From NCBI RefSeq assembly GCF_037404875.1, contig NZ_JBBELO010000019.1:62001-126000 (forward strand): a stretch of 64,000 nt of DNA. The letters are read 5' to 3'. This DNA comes from Orlajensenia sp037404875 (lineage in GTDB: Bacteria > Actinomycetota > Actinomycetes > Actinomycetales > Microbacteriaceae). Shown here piece by piece: positions 1-7,818 of the stretch. Below the pieces are notes generated by a model. It ran no database searches, was not told the DNA's origin, and saw only the letters and a program-made list of their open reading frames with translations. A program made the translations under genes and the position numbers. Position 1 is the stretch's first letter, and each line of letters opens with the position of its first letter.

Positions 1-614
1 ACGCCGACGAGCTCGAGCCGTTCGTGACCTGGGGCACCAACCCCGGGCAGGGCGTCTCGCTCTCGGAGTCGGTTCCCGATCCCGCAGCCTTCGCCGACCC
101 GCACGAGCGTGCGGCCGCCGAGCGTGCCCTCGAGTACATGGATCTCGAGGCGGGCACGCCGCTGAAAGACGTGCACGTCGACGCCGTCTTCATGGGCTCG
201 TGCACCAACAGCCGCATCGAAGACCTGCGCGCCTTCGCCTCCGTCATCCAGGGCAGGAGGAAGGCCGACGGCGTACGCGTCATGGTCGTCCCCGGGTCGG
301 CCAGAGTGCGGCTCGAGGCCGAGGCCGAGGGGCTCGACAAGGTCTTCACCGAGTTCGGTGCGGAGTGGCGCTTCGCGGGCTGCTCGATGTGCCTCGGCAT
401 GAATCCCGACCAGCTGGCTCCGGGGGAGCGCTGCGCCTCGACCTCCAACCGCAACTTCGAGGGCAGGCAGGGCAAGGGCGGACGCACGCACTTGGTCTCG
501 CCGCTCGTCGCGGCCGCGACGGCAGTGCGTGGCACCCTCTCGAGCCCGTGGGACTTGGAGGCGGCGGGAGCGTCGACCGCATCCGTCGGCGAGAGCGAAG
601 GGGTGGTGCGCTGA
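1..614 (+). CDS. leuC: 3-isopropylmalate dehydratase large subunit (C-terminal part)
   Basis: This is the 3' end of a gene that starts before the window; codons are in frame from base 3. The product isomerises 2- to 3-isopropylmalate in leucine synthesis together with LeuD. The three cysteines that hold the aconitase-type 4Fe-4S cluster are visible: one in GSCTNSR (codon at 201) and two in GCSMCLGMN (codons at 381 and 390). The motif TWGTNPGQG near the left edge is also typical of the family. The stop codon overlaps the leuD start (TGATG), so the two subunits are probably translationally coupled. Confidence 0.97.
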   Translation, partial: ADELEPFVTWGTNPGQGVSLSESVPDPAAFADPHERAAAERALEYMDLEAGTPLKDVHVDAVFMGSCTNSRIEDLRAFASVIQGRRKADGVRVMVVPGSARVRLEAEAEGLDKVFTEFGAEWRFAGCSMCLGMNPDQLAPGERCASTSNRNFEGRQGKGGRTHLVSPLVAAATAVRGTLSSPWDLEAAGASTASVGESEGVVR

Positions 615-1234
615 TGCAGAAGTTCGAGACCGTCACCGGGACAGCCGTCCCCTTCCGCCGCTCCAATGTCGACACCGACCAGATCATCCCGGCCGTCTAC
701 CTCAAGCGGGTCACCAAGACCGGCTTCGAGGACGCGCTCTTCGCCGCCTGGCGCCAGGACCCCGACTTCGTGCTCAACCGGCCCGCCTACGCAGGCGCGC
801 GCATCCTCATCACCGGTCCCGACTTCGGCACCGGCTCCTCTCGCGAACACGCGGTCTGGGCGCTGCGCGACTTCGGCTTCGACGTGGTGCTGAGCCCGCG
901 CTTCGGCGACATCTTCCGTGGCAATTCCGGCAAGCAGGGCCTGCTCGCCGGGGAGGTCGCCGAGACCGACATCGAGCGGCTCTGGGCAGCGATCGAGGCG
1001 GAGCCGGGAATAGAAGCCACCGTCGATCTGGTTGCCAAGACAGTGTCGATCGGCGCGCTCAGCGTCGGCTTCGACATCGACGATTACACTAGGTGGCGGC
1101 TCCTGGAAGGGCTCGATGACATCGGGCTGACCCTCCGCGACGAAGAGAGCATCGAGCAATTCGAGGCTCACCGAGAGCGGTGGCGGCCCCGAACCCTGCC
1201 GGTGAAGCAGAAAGTACAGCTGGAGAACGCTTGA
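614..1234 (+). CDS. leuD: 3-isopropylmalate dehydratase small subunit
   Basis: A 206-residue swivel-domain partner of LeuC. The N-terminal stretch with SNVDTDQIIP and the motif GPDFGTGSSREHA are characteristic of LeuD and bind the substrate. The ATG at 614 overlaps the leuC stop, which fixes the start. Full length for the family. The 3' end overlaps the murA TTG start (TTGA at 1231-1234), so murA is read from the same transcript. Confidence 0.97.
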   Translation: MQKFETVTGTAVPFRRSNVDTDQIIPAVYLKRVTKTGFEDALFAAWRQDPDFVLNRPAYAGARILITGPDFGTGSSREHAVWALRDFGFDVVLSPRFGDIFRGNSGKQGLLAGEVAETDIERLWAAIEAEPGIEATVDLVAKTVSIGALSVGFDIDDYTRWRLLEGLDDIGLTLRDEESIEQFEAHRERWRPRTLPVKQKVQLENA

Positions 1235-2601
1235 ATACGCTCGGTGAAGACGCACGCAACCATGGCACCGCCGTTGGGCTCGCCGTCGACAGGATCACGA
1301 TCCACGGCGGAAAGCCGCTACGGGGACGCATCGAGCTGAAGGGCGCGAAGAACCTCGTCACGAAGGCCATGGTCGCCTCCCTGCTCGGTGAGACGCCCAG
1401 CGTTCTGAAGGACGTGCCGAACATCAGCGACGTGCGCATCGTGCGCGGGCTGCTCGAGGTGCACGGCGTCAACGTCGTGCAGGGCGTCGAAGAGGGCGAA
1501 CTCATCTTCGACCCGTCGAACGTCGAGAGCGCGCACTTCGCCGACATCGACGCGCACGCCGGCTCGAGCCGCATCCCGATCCTGTTCTGCGGCCCGCTGC
1601 TGCACCGCCTCGGCGAGGCCTTCATCCCCGACCTCGGCGGATGCCGCATCGGCGACCGCCCGATCGACTACCACCTCGAGGTGCTGCGCAAGTTCGGCGC
1701 CGTCGTCGAGAAGCTGCCGAGCGGCATCCGCATGTCTGCTCCCAACGGCCTCAAGGGTGCGAAGGTCTCGCTGCCCTATCCGAGCGTCGGTGCGACCGAG
1801 CAGGTGCTGCTCACCGCCGTACGCGCCGAGGGCACGACCGAGCTCTCCGGTGCGGCCATCGAGCCCGAGATCATGGATCTCATCAACATCCTGCAGAAGA
1901 TGGGCGCCATCATCACGGTCGACACCGACCGCGTGATCCACATCGAGGGCGTCGACCGCCTCGAGGGCTTCACCCACCGGGCTCTGTTCGATCGGAACGA
2001 GGCGGCCAGCTGGGCCGCTGCCGCGCTGGCGACCGAGGGCGACATCTTCGTCGGCGGAGCGCGCCAGAGCGAGCTGCTCACCTTCCTCAACGTGTACCGC
2101 AAGGTCGGCGGCCAGTTCGAGATCCACGACGACGGCATCCGGTTCTGGCACCCCGGCACCCCGCTGAACCCCGTGTTCATCGAGACCGACGTGCACCCCG
2201 GCTTCATGACCGACTGGCAGCAGCCCCTCGTGGTCGCACTGACCAAGGCGCAGGGCGTCTCGATCGTGCACGAGACGGTGTACGAGCAGCGCTTCGGATT
2301 CGTCGACGCCCTCATCGAGATGGGCGCCACCATCCAGGTGCACAAGGACTGCCTCGGCGGCCAGGCGTGCCGCTTCGGGCAGCGCAACTTCAACCACTCG
2401 GCGGTCGTGGTCGGCCCGACGCCCCTGCACGGTGCCGACATCGAGGTGCCCGACCTGCGGGGTGGGTTCAGCCACCTCATCGCGGCGCTCTCGGCGGAGG
2501 GCACCTCGACGGTCTCCAATGTGGGCATCATCGCGCGCGGCTATGAGAACTTCATCACGAAGCTGCGCCTGCTCGGGGCGGACTTCGTCCTCGAAGGATA
2601 A
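1231..2601 (+). CDS. murA: UDP-N-acetylglucosamine 1-carboxyvinyltransferase
   Basis: MurA transfers enolpyruvate from PEP to UDP-GlcNAc, the first committed step of peptidoglycan synthesis. The 456-residue protein has the N-terminal IHGGKPLRGRIELKGAKN block with the conserved Lys-Asn pair. The catalytic cysteine is about Cys138 in GGCRIGDRP, the residue alkylated by fosfomycin in other MurA enzymes. I chose the TTG at 1231 because a GGAG lies about 6 nt upstream and the codon overlaps the leuD stop. An in-frame start further upstream would lie inside leuD. The first 16 or so residues precede the conserved fold. Confidence 0.95.
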   Translation: MNTLGEDARNHGTAVGLAVDRITIHGGKPLRGRIELKGAKNLVTKAMVASLLGETPSVLKDVPNISDVRIVRGLLEVHGVNVVQGVEEGELIFDPSNVESAHFADIDAHAGSSRIPILFCGPLLHRLGEAFIPDLGGCRIGDRPIDYHLEVLRKFGAVVEKLPSGIRMSAPNGLKGAKVSLPYPSVGATEQVLLTAVRAEGTTELSGAAIEPEIMDLINILQKMGAIITVDTDRVIHIEGVDRLEGFTHRALFDRNEAASWAAAALATEGDIFVGGARQSELLTFLNVYRKVGGQFEIHDDGIRFWHPGTPLNPVFIETDVHPGFMTDWQQPLVVALTKAQGVSIVHETVYEQRFGFVDALIEMGATIQVHKDCLGGQACRFGQRNFNHSAVVVGPTPLHGADIEVPDLRGGFSHLIAALSAEGTSTVSNVGIIARGYENFITKLRLLGADFVLEG

Positions 2602-2608
2602 TAGGCGG

Positions 2609-3373
2609 ATGCCCCGCACCGCCCTGCAGCGCCGCAACCGTCGCGAGACGCGAACGCCCTCGATCTTCTGGTTCCTCGCGGGCGTCGTGCTGCCCATCTT
2701 CAACGTCTCGGTGAACTACCGGTTCCACGACACCGAGAAGCTGCCGAATGAGGGCGCGTTCGTGCTGGCCCCCAACCACTACAGCGAGATCGACCCGATC
2801 GTCGTGGGGGTCGCGGCCTACAAGCTCGGCCGCGTCCCGCGCTTCCTCGCGAAGGCGTCGCTGTTCGACGTGCCCGTGATCGGGATGCTGCTGCGCGCGA
2901 GCGGGCAGATCCCGGTCGACCGGCACGGCAGTTCCGGCCATCGGGCGATCAAGGCCGCCGAGGAGCTCGTGGCGAAGGGCCGCATGATCGTCGTCTACCC
3001 CGAGGGCTCGCTCACGCGCGACCCTGACATGTGGCCGATGCGCGGGAAGACGGGCGCCGTGCGGATCGCGCTCGAGCGCGGCATCCCGATCGTGCCGATG
3101 GCGCACTGGGGCGCCCAGGCTCTCATGCCGCGGTACGGAAAGAAGCTGCACCTGTTCGGCCGCAAGCCGGTCGACGTCATCTTCGGCGACCCCATCGACC
3201 TCGGCCCCTTCCAGGACCGGCCGCTCGAGCCGGCCCTGCTCATCGATGCCACGAACGTGGTCATGAACTCCATCGCCGCGCTGCTCGCCGACCTGCGTCA
3301 TGAGGCGGCCCCCGCCGAGCGCTGGGACCCATCGCTGCACGAGCAGACCGAGACGGGCCGCTTCGATGGCTAG
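2609..3373 (+). CDS. plsC: 1-acyl-sn-glycerol-3-phosphate acyltransferase
   Basis: A 254-residue PlsC-type acyltransferase that makes phosphatidic acid from lysophosphatidic acid at the membrane. The catalytic HX4D motif is N56-H57-YSEI-D62. The EGS block at about 132-134 and the PIVPMAHWGA segment match further acyltransferase motifs. A hydrophobic stretch near residues 18-34 probably anchors it. The ATG is 7 nt after the murA stop. The stop lies inside the start of gpsA, so phosphatidate synthesis and glycerol-3-phosphate supply are encoded side by side. Confidence 0.92.
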   Translation: MPRTALQRRNRRETRTPSIFWFLAGVVLPIFNVSVNYRFHDTEKLPNEGAFVLAPNHYSEIDPIVVGVAAYKLGRVPRFLAKASLFDVPVIGMLLRASGQIPVDRHGSSGHRAIKAAEELVAKGRMIVVYPEGSLTRDPDMWPMRGKTGAVRIALERGIPIVPMAHWGAQALMPRYGKKLHLFGRKPVDVIFGDPIDLGPFQDRPLEPALLIDATNVVMNSIAALLADLRHEAAPAERWDPSLHEQTETGRFDG

Positions 3374-4505
3374 GCCCGCCAAGCCCGTCGCGAAACGACG
3401 GATGCGCGTGGCGGTGCTGGGAGCAGGAAGCTGGGGAACCACCTTCGCGAAGGTGCTCGCCGATGGCGGCGCCGACGTGATGATCTGGGCCCGCCGGCCG
3501 GAACTGGCGCGCGAGATCCACGAGGCCAAGCGCAATTCCGACTACCTGCCCGGCGTCAACCTTCCCGTGACCCTGCGCGCATCCGCCCGCCTCGACCTCG
3601 TGCTCGCCGGCGCCGAACAGGTCTACCTCGCCGTGCCGAGCCAGTCGCTGCGGGCCACGCTCGCCGCCGCCGAGCCCTACCTCGGCGCGAACGCCGTCGT
3701 CGTCTCGCTCATGAAGGGCGTCGAGAAGGGCACCGACCTGCGCATGAGCGAGGTCATCGCCGCGAGCCTTCCCATCACCGAGGACCGCATCGCGGTCGTC
3801 TCGGGCCCCAACCTCGCGCTCGAGATCGCCAAGGAGCAGCCGACCGCGGCGGTCGTGGCGTCGACGAGCCTCGAGACGGCGCAGGCGGTGGCACTCGTGG
3901 CCGCCACCAAGTACTTCCGCACCTTCGTCAACGTCGACGTCATCGGCACGGAGTTCGGCGGTGTGCTGAAGAACCTCATCGCCGTGGCCATCGGGATCGT
4001 CGACGGCGTGGGCTATGGCGAGAACACCAAGGCGTCGATCATCACCCGCGGCCTCGTCGAGATGACGGACTTCGCGGTCGCGCACGGCGCCCAGGTCGAG
4101 ACGCTGTCGGGGCTCGCCGGCCTCGGAGACCTCATCGCGACGTGCCAATCGCCGCTCTCGCGCAACAACACCGCCGGCCGCCTGCTCGGCCAGGGACTCT
4201 CGATGACCGATGTCGTCAAGCAGATGAAGCAGACGACAGAGGGACTGGCATCCGTCGGCCCCGTGCTCGAGCTCGCGAAGGCGAAGGGCGTCGACATGCC
4301 CATCGTCGAGCAGGTTCGGCAGGTGCTCGCCGGCACGCTGGCCCCGCGCGACATCGCCCCTCACCTCACGACCGATTCCGACGAGCCGCAGGGCGAAAGG
4401 AGCCTCGATGACCGATCGACTCAGGGTGGTGCTGCTCTTTGGCGGTCGCTCAAGCGAGCATTCGATCAGCTGCGCAACGGCGGGGGGAGTGCTCTCGGCG
4501 ATTGA
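3366..4505 (+). CDS. gpsA: NAD(P)-dependent glycerol-3-phosphate dehydrogenase
   Basis: GpsA reduces dihydroxyacetone phosphate to sn-glycerol-3-phosphate for phospholipid synthesis. The Rossmann motif VLGAGSWGT is at residues 17-25, and the GGVLKNLIAVAIGI block carries the conserved catalytic lysine. The ATG at 3366 overlaps the plsC stop; an internal ATG at 3402 is an alternative that would remove 12 residues. At 379 residues it is longer than usual. The conserved fold ends near the LAPRDIAPHL segment, and the last 30 or so codons are read in a different frame from the overlapping ddl start, a 98-nt overlap. Confidence 0.93.
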   Translation: MARPAKPVAKRRMRVAVLGAGSWGTTFAKVLADGGADVMIWARRPELAREIHEAKRNSDYLPGVNLPVTLRASARLDLVLAGAEQVYLAVPSQSLRATLAAAEPYLGANAVVVSLMKGVEKGTDLRMSEVIAASLPITEDRIAVVSGPNLALEIAKEQPTAAVVASTSLETAQAVALVAATKYFRTFVNVDVIGTEFGGVLKNLIAVAIGIVDGVGYGENTKASIITRGLVEMTDFAVAHGAQVETLSGLAGLGDLIATCQSPLSRNNTAGRLLGQGLSMTDVVKQMKQTTEGLASVGPVLELAKAKGVDMPIVEQVRQVLAGTLAPRDIAPHLTTDSDEPQGERSLDDRSTQGGAALWRSLKRAFDQLRNGGGSALGD

Positions 4506-5514
4506 CCGGGAACGCTACGACGTCATCCCCGTCGGCATCACCCGAGAGGGCGCGTTCGTGCTCGAAGCGGATGACGCGAGCCGGTTCGCGCTCGATCCCG
4601 AGGCGCTGCCCGAGGTGCTCGACAACGGCACGCGCGTGCTGTGGCCCGACAGCACCGCATCCCGCACCCTGCACGTCGTGAACGCGGCAGGGGAGAGGAG
4701 CTCGCTCGGCGAGATCGACCTCGTCTTCCCCATCCTGCACGGGCCCTTCGGAGAAGACGGCACCATCCAGGGGATGCTCGAGCTCGTCGGCCTTCCCTAC
4801 GTCGGATCGGGCGTGCTGGCCAGTTCCCTGGGCATGGACAAGCAGTTCACCAAGTCGGTGCTGCAGCACAGCGGCATCGCCGTCGCGCCGTGGCTGAGCC
4901 TCACCTCCCGCGAGTGGGCGAGTGACTCCGCTCGTGTGCGTGCCGGCATCGAACCGCTCGGCCTGCCCGTGTTCGTCAAGCCGGCCCGCGCCGGATCGAG
5001 CGTCGGAGTGACGAAGGTGTCGCATCCCGACGAGCTCGACGCGGCCCTGGCTCTCGCGTTCAACGAAGACGACAAGGTGCTCATCGAGGCCGCCGTCGTG
5101 GGGCGCGAGGTCGAGATCGGCGTGCTCGGCGGCCGGCCGGGGGATGCCGCGCGCGCCTCGAGTGCTGCCGGCGAGGTGATCGTGACCGGGCGTGACTTCT
5201 ACGACTTCGAGGCGAAGTACCTCGACGCGCCCGGCGTCGAACTCGTCTGCCCGGCCGACCTGACCGACGAGCAGCTCGCCGAGATGCAGGATCTGGCGGT
5301 GCGCGCCTTCGACGCCATCGGCGGAGAGGGACTGGCGCGGGTCGATTTCTTCCTCACCGAGCAGGGCTTCGTCGTCAACGAGCTCAACACGATGCCGGGC
5401 TTCACGCCCATCTCGATGTTCCCGACGTGCTGGCTGAACTCGGGGCTGAGCTACCCCGAGCTCATCACGGAACTCATCGAGGTCGCCGTGGCGCGCGGAA
5501 CGCGCGTCGGCTGA
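4408..5514 (+). CDS. ddl: D-alanine--D-alanine ligase
   Basis: A 368-residue ATP-grasp ligase that makes D-Ala-D-Ala for peptidoglycan precursors. Visible motifs are LFGGRSSEHSIS near the N-terminus, FPILHGPFGEDGTIQG, the ATP-grasp lysine block VFVKPARAGSSVGV, and the metal-binding C-terminal VNELNTMPGFT. A strong AAAGGAG lies 5-6 nt before the ATG and is embedded in gpsA codons. The gene therefore begins 98 nt before gpsA ends. It is the last gene of the rightward leuC-ddl run and is followed by a palindromic repeat. Confidence 0.96.
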   Translation: MTDRLRVVLLFGGRSSEHSISCATAGGVLSAIDRERYDVIPVGITREGAFVLEADDASRFALDPEALPEVLDNGTRVLWPDSTASRTLHVVNAAGERSSLGEIDLVFPILHGPFGEDGTIQGMLELVGLPYVGSGVLASSLGMDKQFTKSVLQHSGIAVAPWLSLTSREWASDSARVRAGIEPLGLPVFVKPARAGSSVGVTKVSHPDELDAALALAFNEDDKVLIEAAVVGREVEIGVLGGRPGDAARASSAAGEVIVTGRDFYDFEAKYLDAPGVELVCPADLTDEQLAEMQDLAVRAFDAIGGEGLARVDFFLTEQGFVVNELNTMPGFTPISMFPTCWLNSGLSYPELITELIEVAVARGTRVG

Positions 5515-5541
5515 CCCGCCCCGCCTCGCCCAGCGCCCGCT

Positions 5542-5606
5542 GTTGCGCCACTTCGGGGCGTGTTGCGCCAGAACATCTGGCGCAACGGCCGTGGAAGTGG
5601 CGCAAC
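5542..5606. repeat. Nested intergenic palindrome, copy 1
   Basis: The outer arms GTTGCGCCACTTC (5542-5554) and GAAGTGGCGCAAC (5594-5606) are exact inverted copies. Inside them GTTGCGCCAGA (5562-5572) and TCTGGCGCAAC (5576-5586) form a second exact stem with a 3-nt loop. The element fills the space between the convergent ddl and DUF3515 genes. A second copy is at 22645-22708. There is no T-tract, so it is not a classical intrinsic terminator, although it could end or protect transcripts from both sides. Confidence 0.85.
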
Positions 5607-5625
5607 GCCGCATCCGGGCGTTGGG

Positions 5626-6123
5626 TCAGGGCGTGGCGGTCGGGGTCGGGATGTCGTCGACGTCGGTGCACTTCCGGTCCTGCGGCAGGATCGAGACGGC
5701 CTGGGCGAGGTCGGTGAGCGTCGTCGCGCCGCTGACCTCGTCGTAGTCGAGGATCACCTCGACGGCCGGAGTGCGGCCGTAGGTCGTGAACCGGTAGCGC
5801 GGGGCGTCCGAGTCGTCCTCGATCCAGTCGACGCCGTTCACGTTGACGCACGCGGCGGTCGTCGGTCCGGGGGTGGGTACCCCGCAGCGCAGCAGCACGG
5901 CAGCGGGGTCGCCCCACGCTCCGGTGCCCTGCGCATCCGTCTCCCGCTCCGGCTGGTCGGCGACGCTCTGCGGCAGTCGCACGACGACGTCGGCGCAGGC
6001 GGCGGAGGATGCGTCTGCCGCCGGCTCGAGGGAGACGGCGGCGGCGCAGCCGCTGAGGGCGAGCGCCGCCAGTGCCGCAGCACTGGCGAGGGCGAAGCGG
6101 GTCGCGAGTGAGCGGGAAGACAT
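5626..6123 (-). CDS. DUF3515 family lipoprotein
   Basis: A 165-residue secreted protein. A basic start (MSSRSLATR), a hydrophobic stretch and the lipobox LALSGCAA give a lipoprotein signal with the acylated Cys near residue 26. The mature part has cysteines and an Asp/Thr-rich tail and resembles actinobacterial DUF3515 proteins, often found beside thiL and ddl. Their function is not known. The ATG is preceded by TAGCCT with 7 nt between, so the mRNA is probably leaderless. Its promoter overlaps that of thiL. Confidence 0.85.
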   Translation of the reverse strand: MSSRSLATRFALASAAALAALALSGCAAAVSLEPAADASSAACADVVVRLPQSVADQPERETDAQGTGAWGDPAAVLLRCGVPTPGPTTAACVNVNGVDWIEDDSDAPRYRFTTYGRTPAVEVILDYDEVSGATTLTDLAQAVSILPQDRKCTDVDDIPTPTATP

Positions 6124-6130
6124 CCCGTTC

Positions 6131-6140
6131 AGGCTAGCGT
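6131..6140. promoter_or_regulatory. Bidirectional overlapping -10 boxes for DUF3515 and thiL
   Basis: On the plus strand TAGCGT (6135-6140) sits 7 nt before the thiL GTG at 6148. On the minus strand TAGCCT (6136-6131) sits 7 nt before the DUF3515 ATG at 6123. The two TANNNT boxes share the TA step at 6135-6136. Both genes would be leaderless, and the polymerases would compete for the same melted bases. Confidence 0.7.
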
Positions 6141-6147
6141 GTTCACC

Positions 6148-7146
6148 GTGGACCTCCCTGAGCGCAGCGCCTCCCCGAGCATCGGCGAGGTGCACGAGCT
6201 CCAGGCGCTCTCGCGCATCTTCCCGCGACTTCCGGCCGCCGACGCCGCCATCATCGGCCCCGGGGATGACGCCGCAGTGCTCTCGGCGCCCGATTCCCGG
6301 TACGTCGTCACGACCGACATGATGGTGCACGGCCCCGACTTCCGGCTGGCCTGGTCGACTCCGTTCGAGCTGGGCTGGAAGGCGGCGGCGACCAACCTCT
6401 CCGATGTCGCGGCCATGGGAGCCCGGCCCACCGCCCTCGTCGTCGCGATCGCGGCTCCGGTGACGCTCGGCGTCGCCGTGCTCGAGGGCATCGCCGACGG
6501 ACTGCGCGAGGCCTGCGCGGCGCTCGCACCCGGATGCGGCGTGGTGGGAGGCGACCTCTCCGCATCCGACACCCTCACGCTCGCGGTCACGGCGTTCGGC
6601 GACCTCGAGGGCCGGCCCCCCGTGCTGCGCTCCGGGGCGCGTTCGGGCGATGTCGTGGCCTACGCCGGCACCCTCGGCGCGGCCGCACTCGGCCTCGCCC
6701 TGCTCTTCGCCGAGGCGACGGATGCCGACGGACGGCCGGATGCGGGCCTCGCCGACGCGCTGCGAGCCCGGCACCCCGGTCCGTTGGCCGCCCAGCTCGC
6801 GCCGAGTCCGCCGATCGGCGCCGGCGTGATCGCCGCGCAGGCCGGCGCGACGGCCATGCTCGACGTGTCGGACGGTCTCGCCCTGGACGCCACCCGCATC
6901 GCCCGCGCCAGCGGGGTCGGCATCGACCTCTCGTCGGCGGCTCTCGGAGTCGACCCGGAGAGGGCACTCGGCGGCGGTGAGGACCACGGCCTGCTCGCGA
7001 CCTTCCCGGCGCGCGACGCCCTGCCGGAACCCTTCCGGCGCATCGGGCGGGTCACTGAGGATGCGGGCGTGCTGAGCGTGGACGGCGTGCCACGCGCGCC
7101 GGCCGGCTGGGATCCCTACGCGGACTGGGACGGCGCGGCCGGCTGA
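6148..7146 (+). CDS. thiL: Thiamine-monophosphate kinase
   Basis: ThiL phosphorylates thiamine monophosphate to the active diphosphate. The 332-residue protein has the PurM/AIRS-type motifs: IIGPGDDAAV near the N-terminus, TTDMMVHGPDF, KAAATNLSDVAAMGA, GGDLSAS, and the C-terminal LDVSDGL and GGEDHGLL segments. The GTG at 6148 is chosen over the in-frame GTG at 6139, because the -10 box TAGCGT overlaps the upstream codon and ends 7 nt before 6148. The 3' end overlaps the convergent rsmD by 31 bp. Confidence 0.92.
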   Translation: MDLPERSASPSIGEVHELQALSRIFPRLPAADAAIIGPGDDAAVLSAPDSRYVVTTDMMVHGPDFRLAWSTPFELGWKAAATNLSDVAAMGARPTALVVAIAAPVTLGVAVLEGIADGLREACAALAPGCGVVGGDLSASDTLTLAVTAFGDLEGRPPVLRSGARSGDVVAYAGTLGAAALGLALLFAEATDADGRPDAGLADALRARHPGPLAAQLAPSPPIGAGVIAAQAGATAMLDVSDGLALDATRIARASGVGIDLSSAALGVDPERALGGGEDHGLLATFPARDALPEPFRRIGRVTEDAGVLSVDGVPRAPAGWDPYADWDGAAG

Positions 7147-7742
7147 GGCCCGTCCGGTCCGGCGGAGTCGGGCTCTGCGTGTGCGGTCGCCCACCACAGC
7201 GTGGTCTCGCCGTACTTCCTGTGCCGATCCAGGGCGATGCCGGCCGGCCAGCGCGGTTCCGGCGACCGGGTGCTGCGCTCCACGAGGACCACGGCTCCCT
7301 CGGTCAGTCGGCCGGCCAGGCTGTGCAGGGCTCGTGCGAGCTCCGGCTCGGGCAGGTCGTAGGGCGGATCGATGAAGACGAGGTCGGCGGCCATGCCCTC
7401 GGTGTCGAGGAAGGCCTGCACCGATTGCGTCGCCACCCGGATGCGGGGCTCGTGGCCCTTCGGCGCGGCACGACGCACGGCATCCGCGTTGCGACGGCAG
7501 AGGGCCGCCGCGGGGGTGGAGCGCTCGACGAGCACCACGGAGACCGCACCCCGGCTGACCGCCTCGAGCCCGAGAGCACCGGAACCGGCGTACAGGTCGA
7601 ACACGACGGCGTCAGTCAGGGCGTCCCGCGCCTCGAGCGCCGAGAAGATCGCCTCGCGCACGCGGTCGCTCGTCGGCCGCGTGCCGCTGCGGGGAACCGC
7701 GAGAGCGAGCGAGCCGGCGAACCCCGAGACGATGCGTGTCAT
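7116..7742 (-). CDS. rsmD: 16S rRNA (guanine(966)-N2)-methyltransferase
   Basis: A 208-residue Rossmann-fold methyltransferase that modifies G966 of 16S rRNA. The SAM-binding motif FDLYAGSGALGLEA, the catalytic VFIDPPYDLP (DPPY) and the N-terminal RPTSDRVREAIFSAL block are all present. The C-terminal 15-20 residues are a Pro/Ala-rich tail lying over the end of thiL. It is divergent from recG. A TAGGCT box 9 nt upstream of the ATG suggests a leader of only a few nucleotides. Confidence 0.94.
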   Translation of the reverse strand: MTRIVSGFAGSLALAVPRSGTRPTSDRVREAIFSALEARDALTDAVVFDLYAGSGALGLEAVSRGAVSVVLVERSTPAAALCRRNADAVRRAAPKGHEPRIRVATQSVQAFLDTEGMAADLVFIDPPYDLPEPELARALHSLAGRLTEGAVVLVERSTRSPEPRWPAGIALDRHRKYGETTLWWATAHAEPDSAGPDGPQPAAPSQSA

Positions 7743-7751
7743 GGTGGCACG

Positions 7752-7757
7752 AGCCTA
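7752..7757 (-). promoter_or_regulatory. -10 box of rsmD
   Basis: On the minus strand this reads TAGGCT, with 9 nt before the rsmD ATG at 7742. This predicts an almost leaderless mRNA. Confidence 0.5.
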
Positions 7758-7806
7758 CCGGCGCGAACGCCCCGCCACCGTCGCACGCGATGTCCGCCCG
7801 AGCGCC

Positions 7807-7812
7807 TAGCAT
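7807..7812 (+). promoter_or_regulatory. -10 box of recG (leaderless)
   Basis: TAGCAT ends 6 nt before the GTG at 7819, so transcription should start at or next to the start codon. This supports the GTG rather than the internal ATG at 7870. Confidence 0.6.
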
Positions 7813-7818
7813 CGAATC

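Noticed and set aside
1318..2703. Long minus-strand frame opposite murA.
   Set aside because: The plus strand has a complete MurA with its catalytic cysteine. The antisense product is Arg/Asp/His-rich and has no ribosome binding site.
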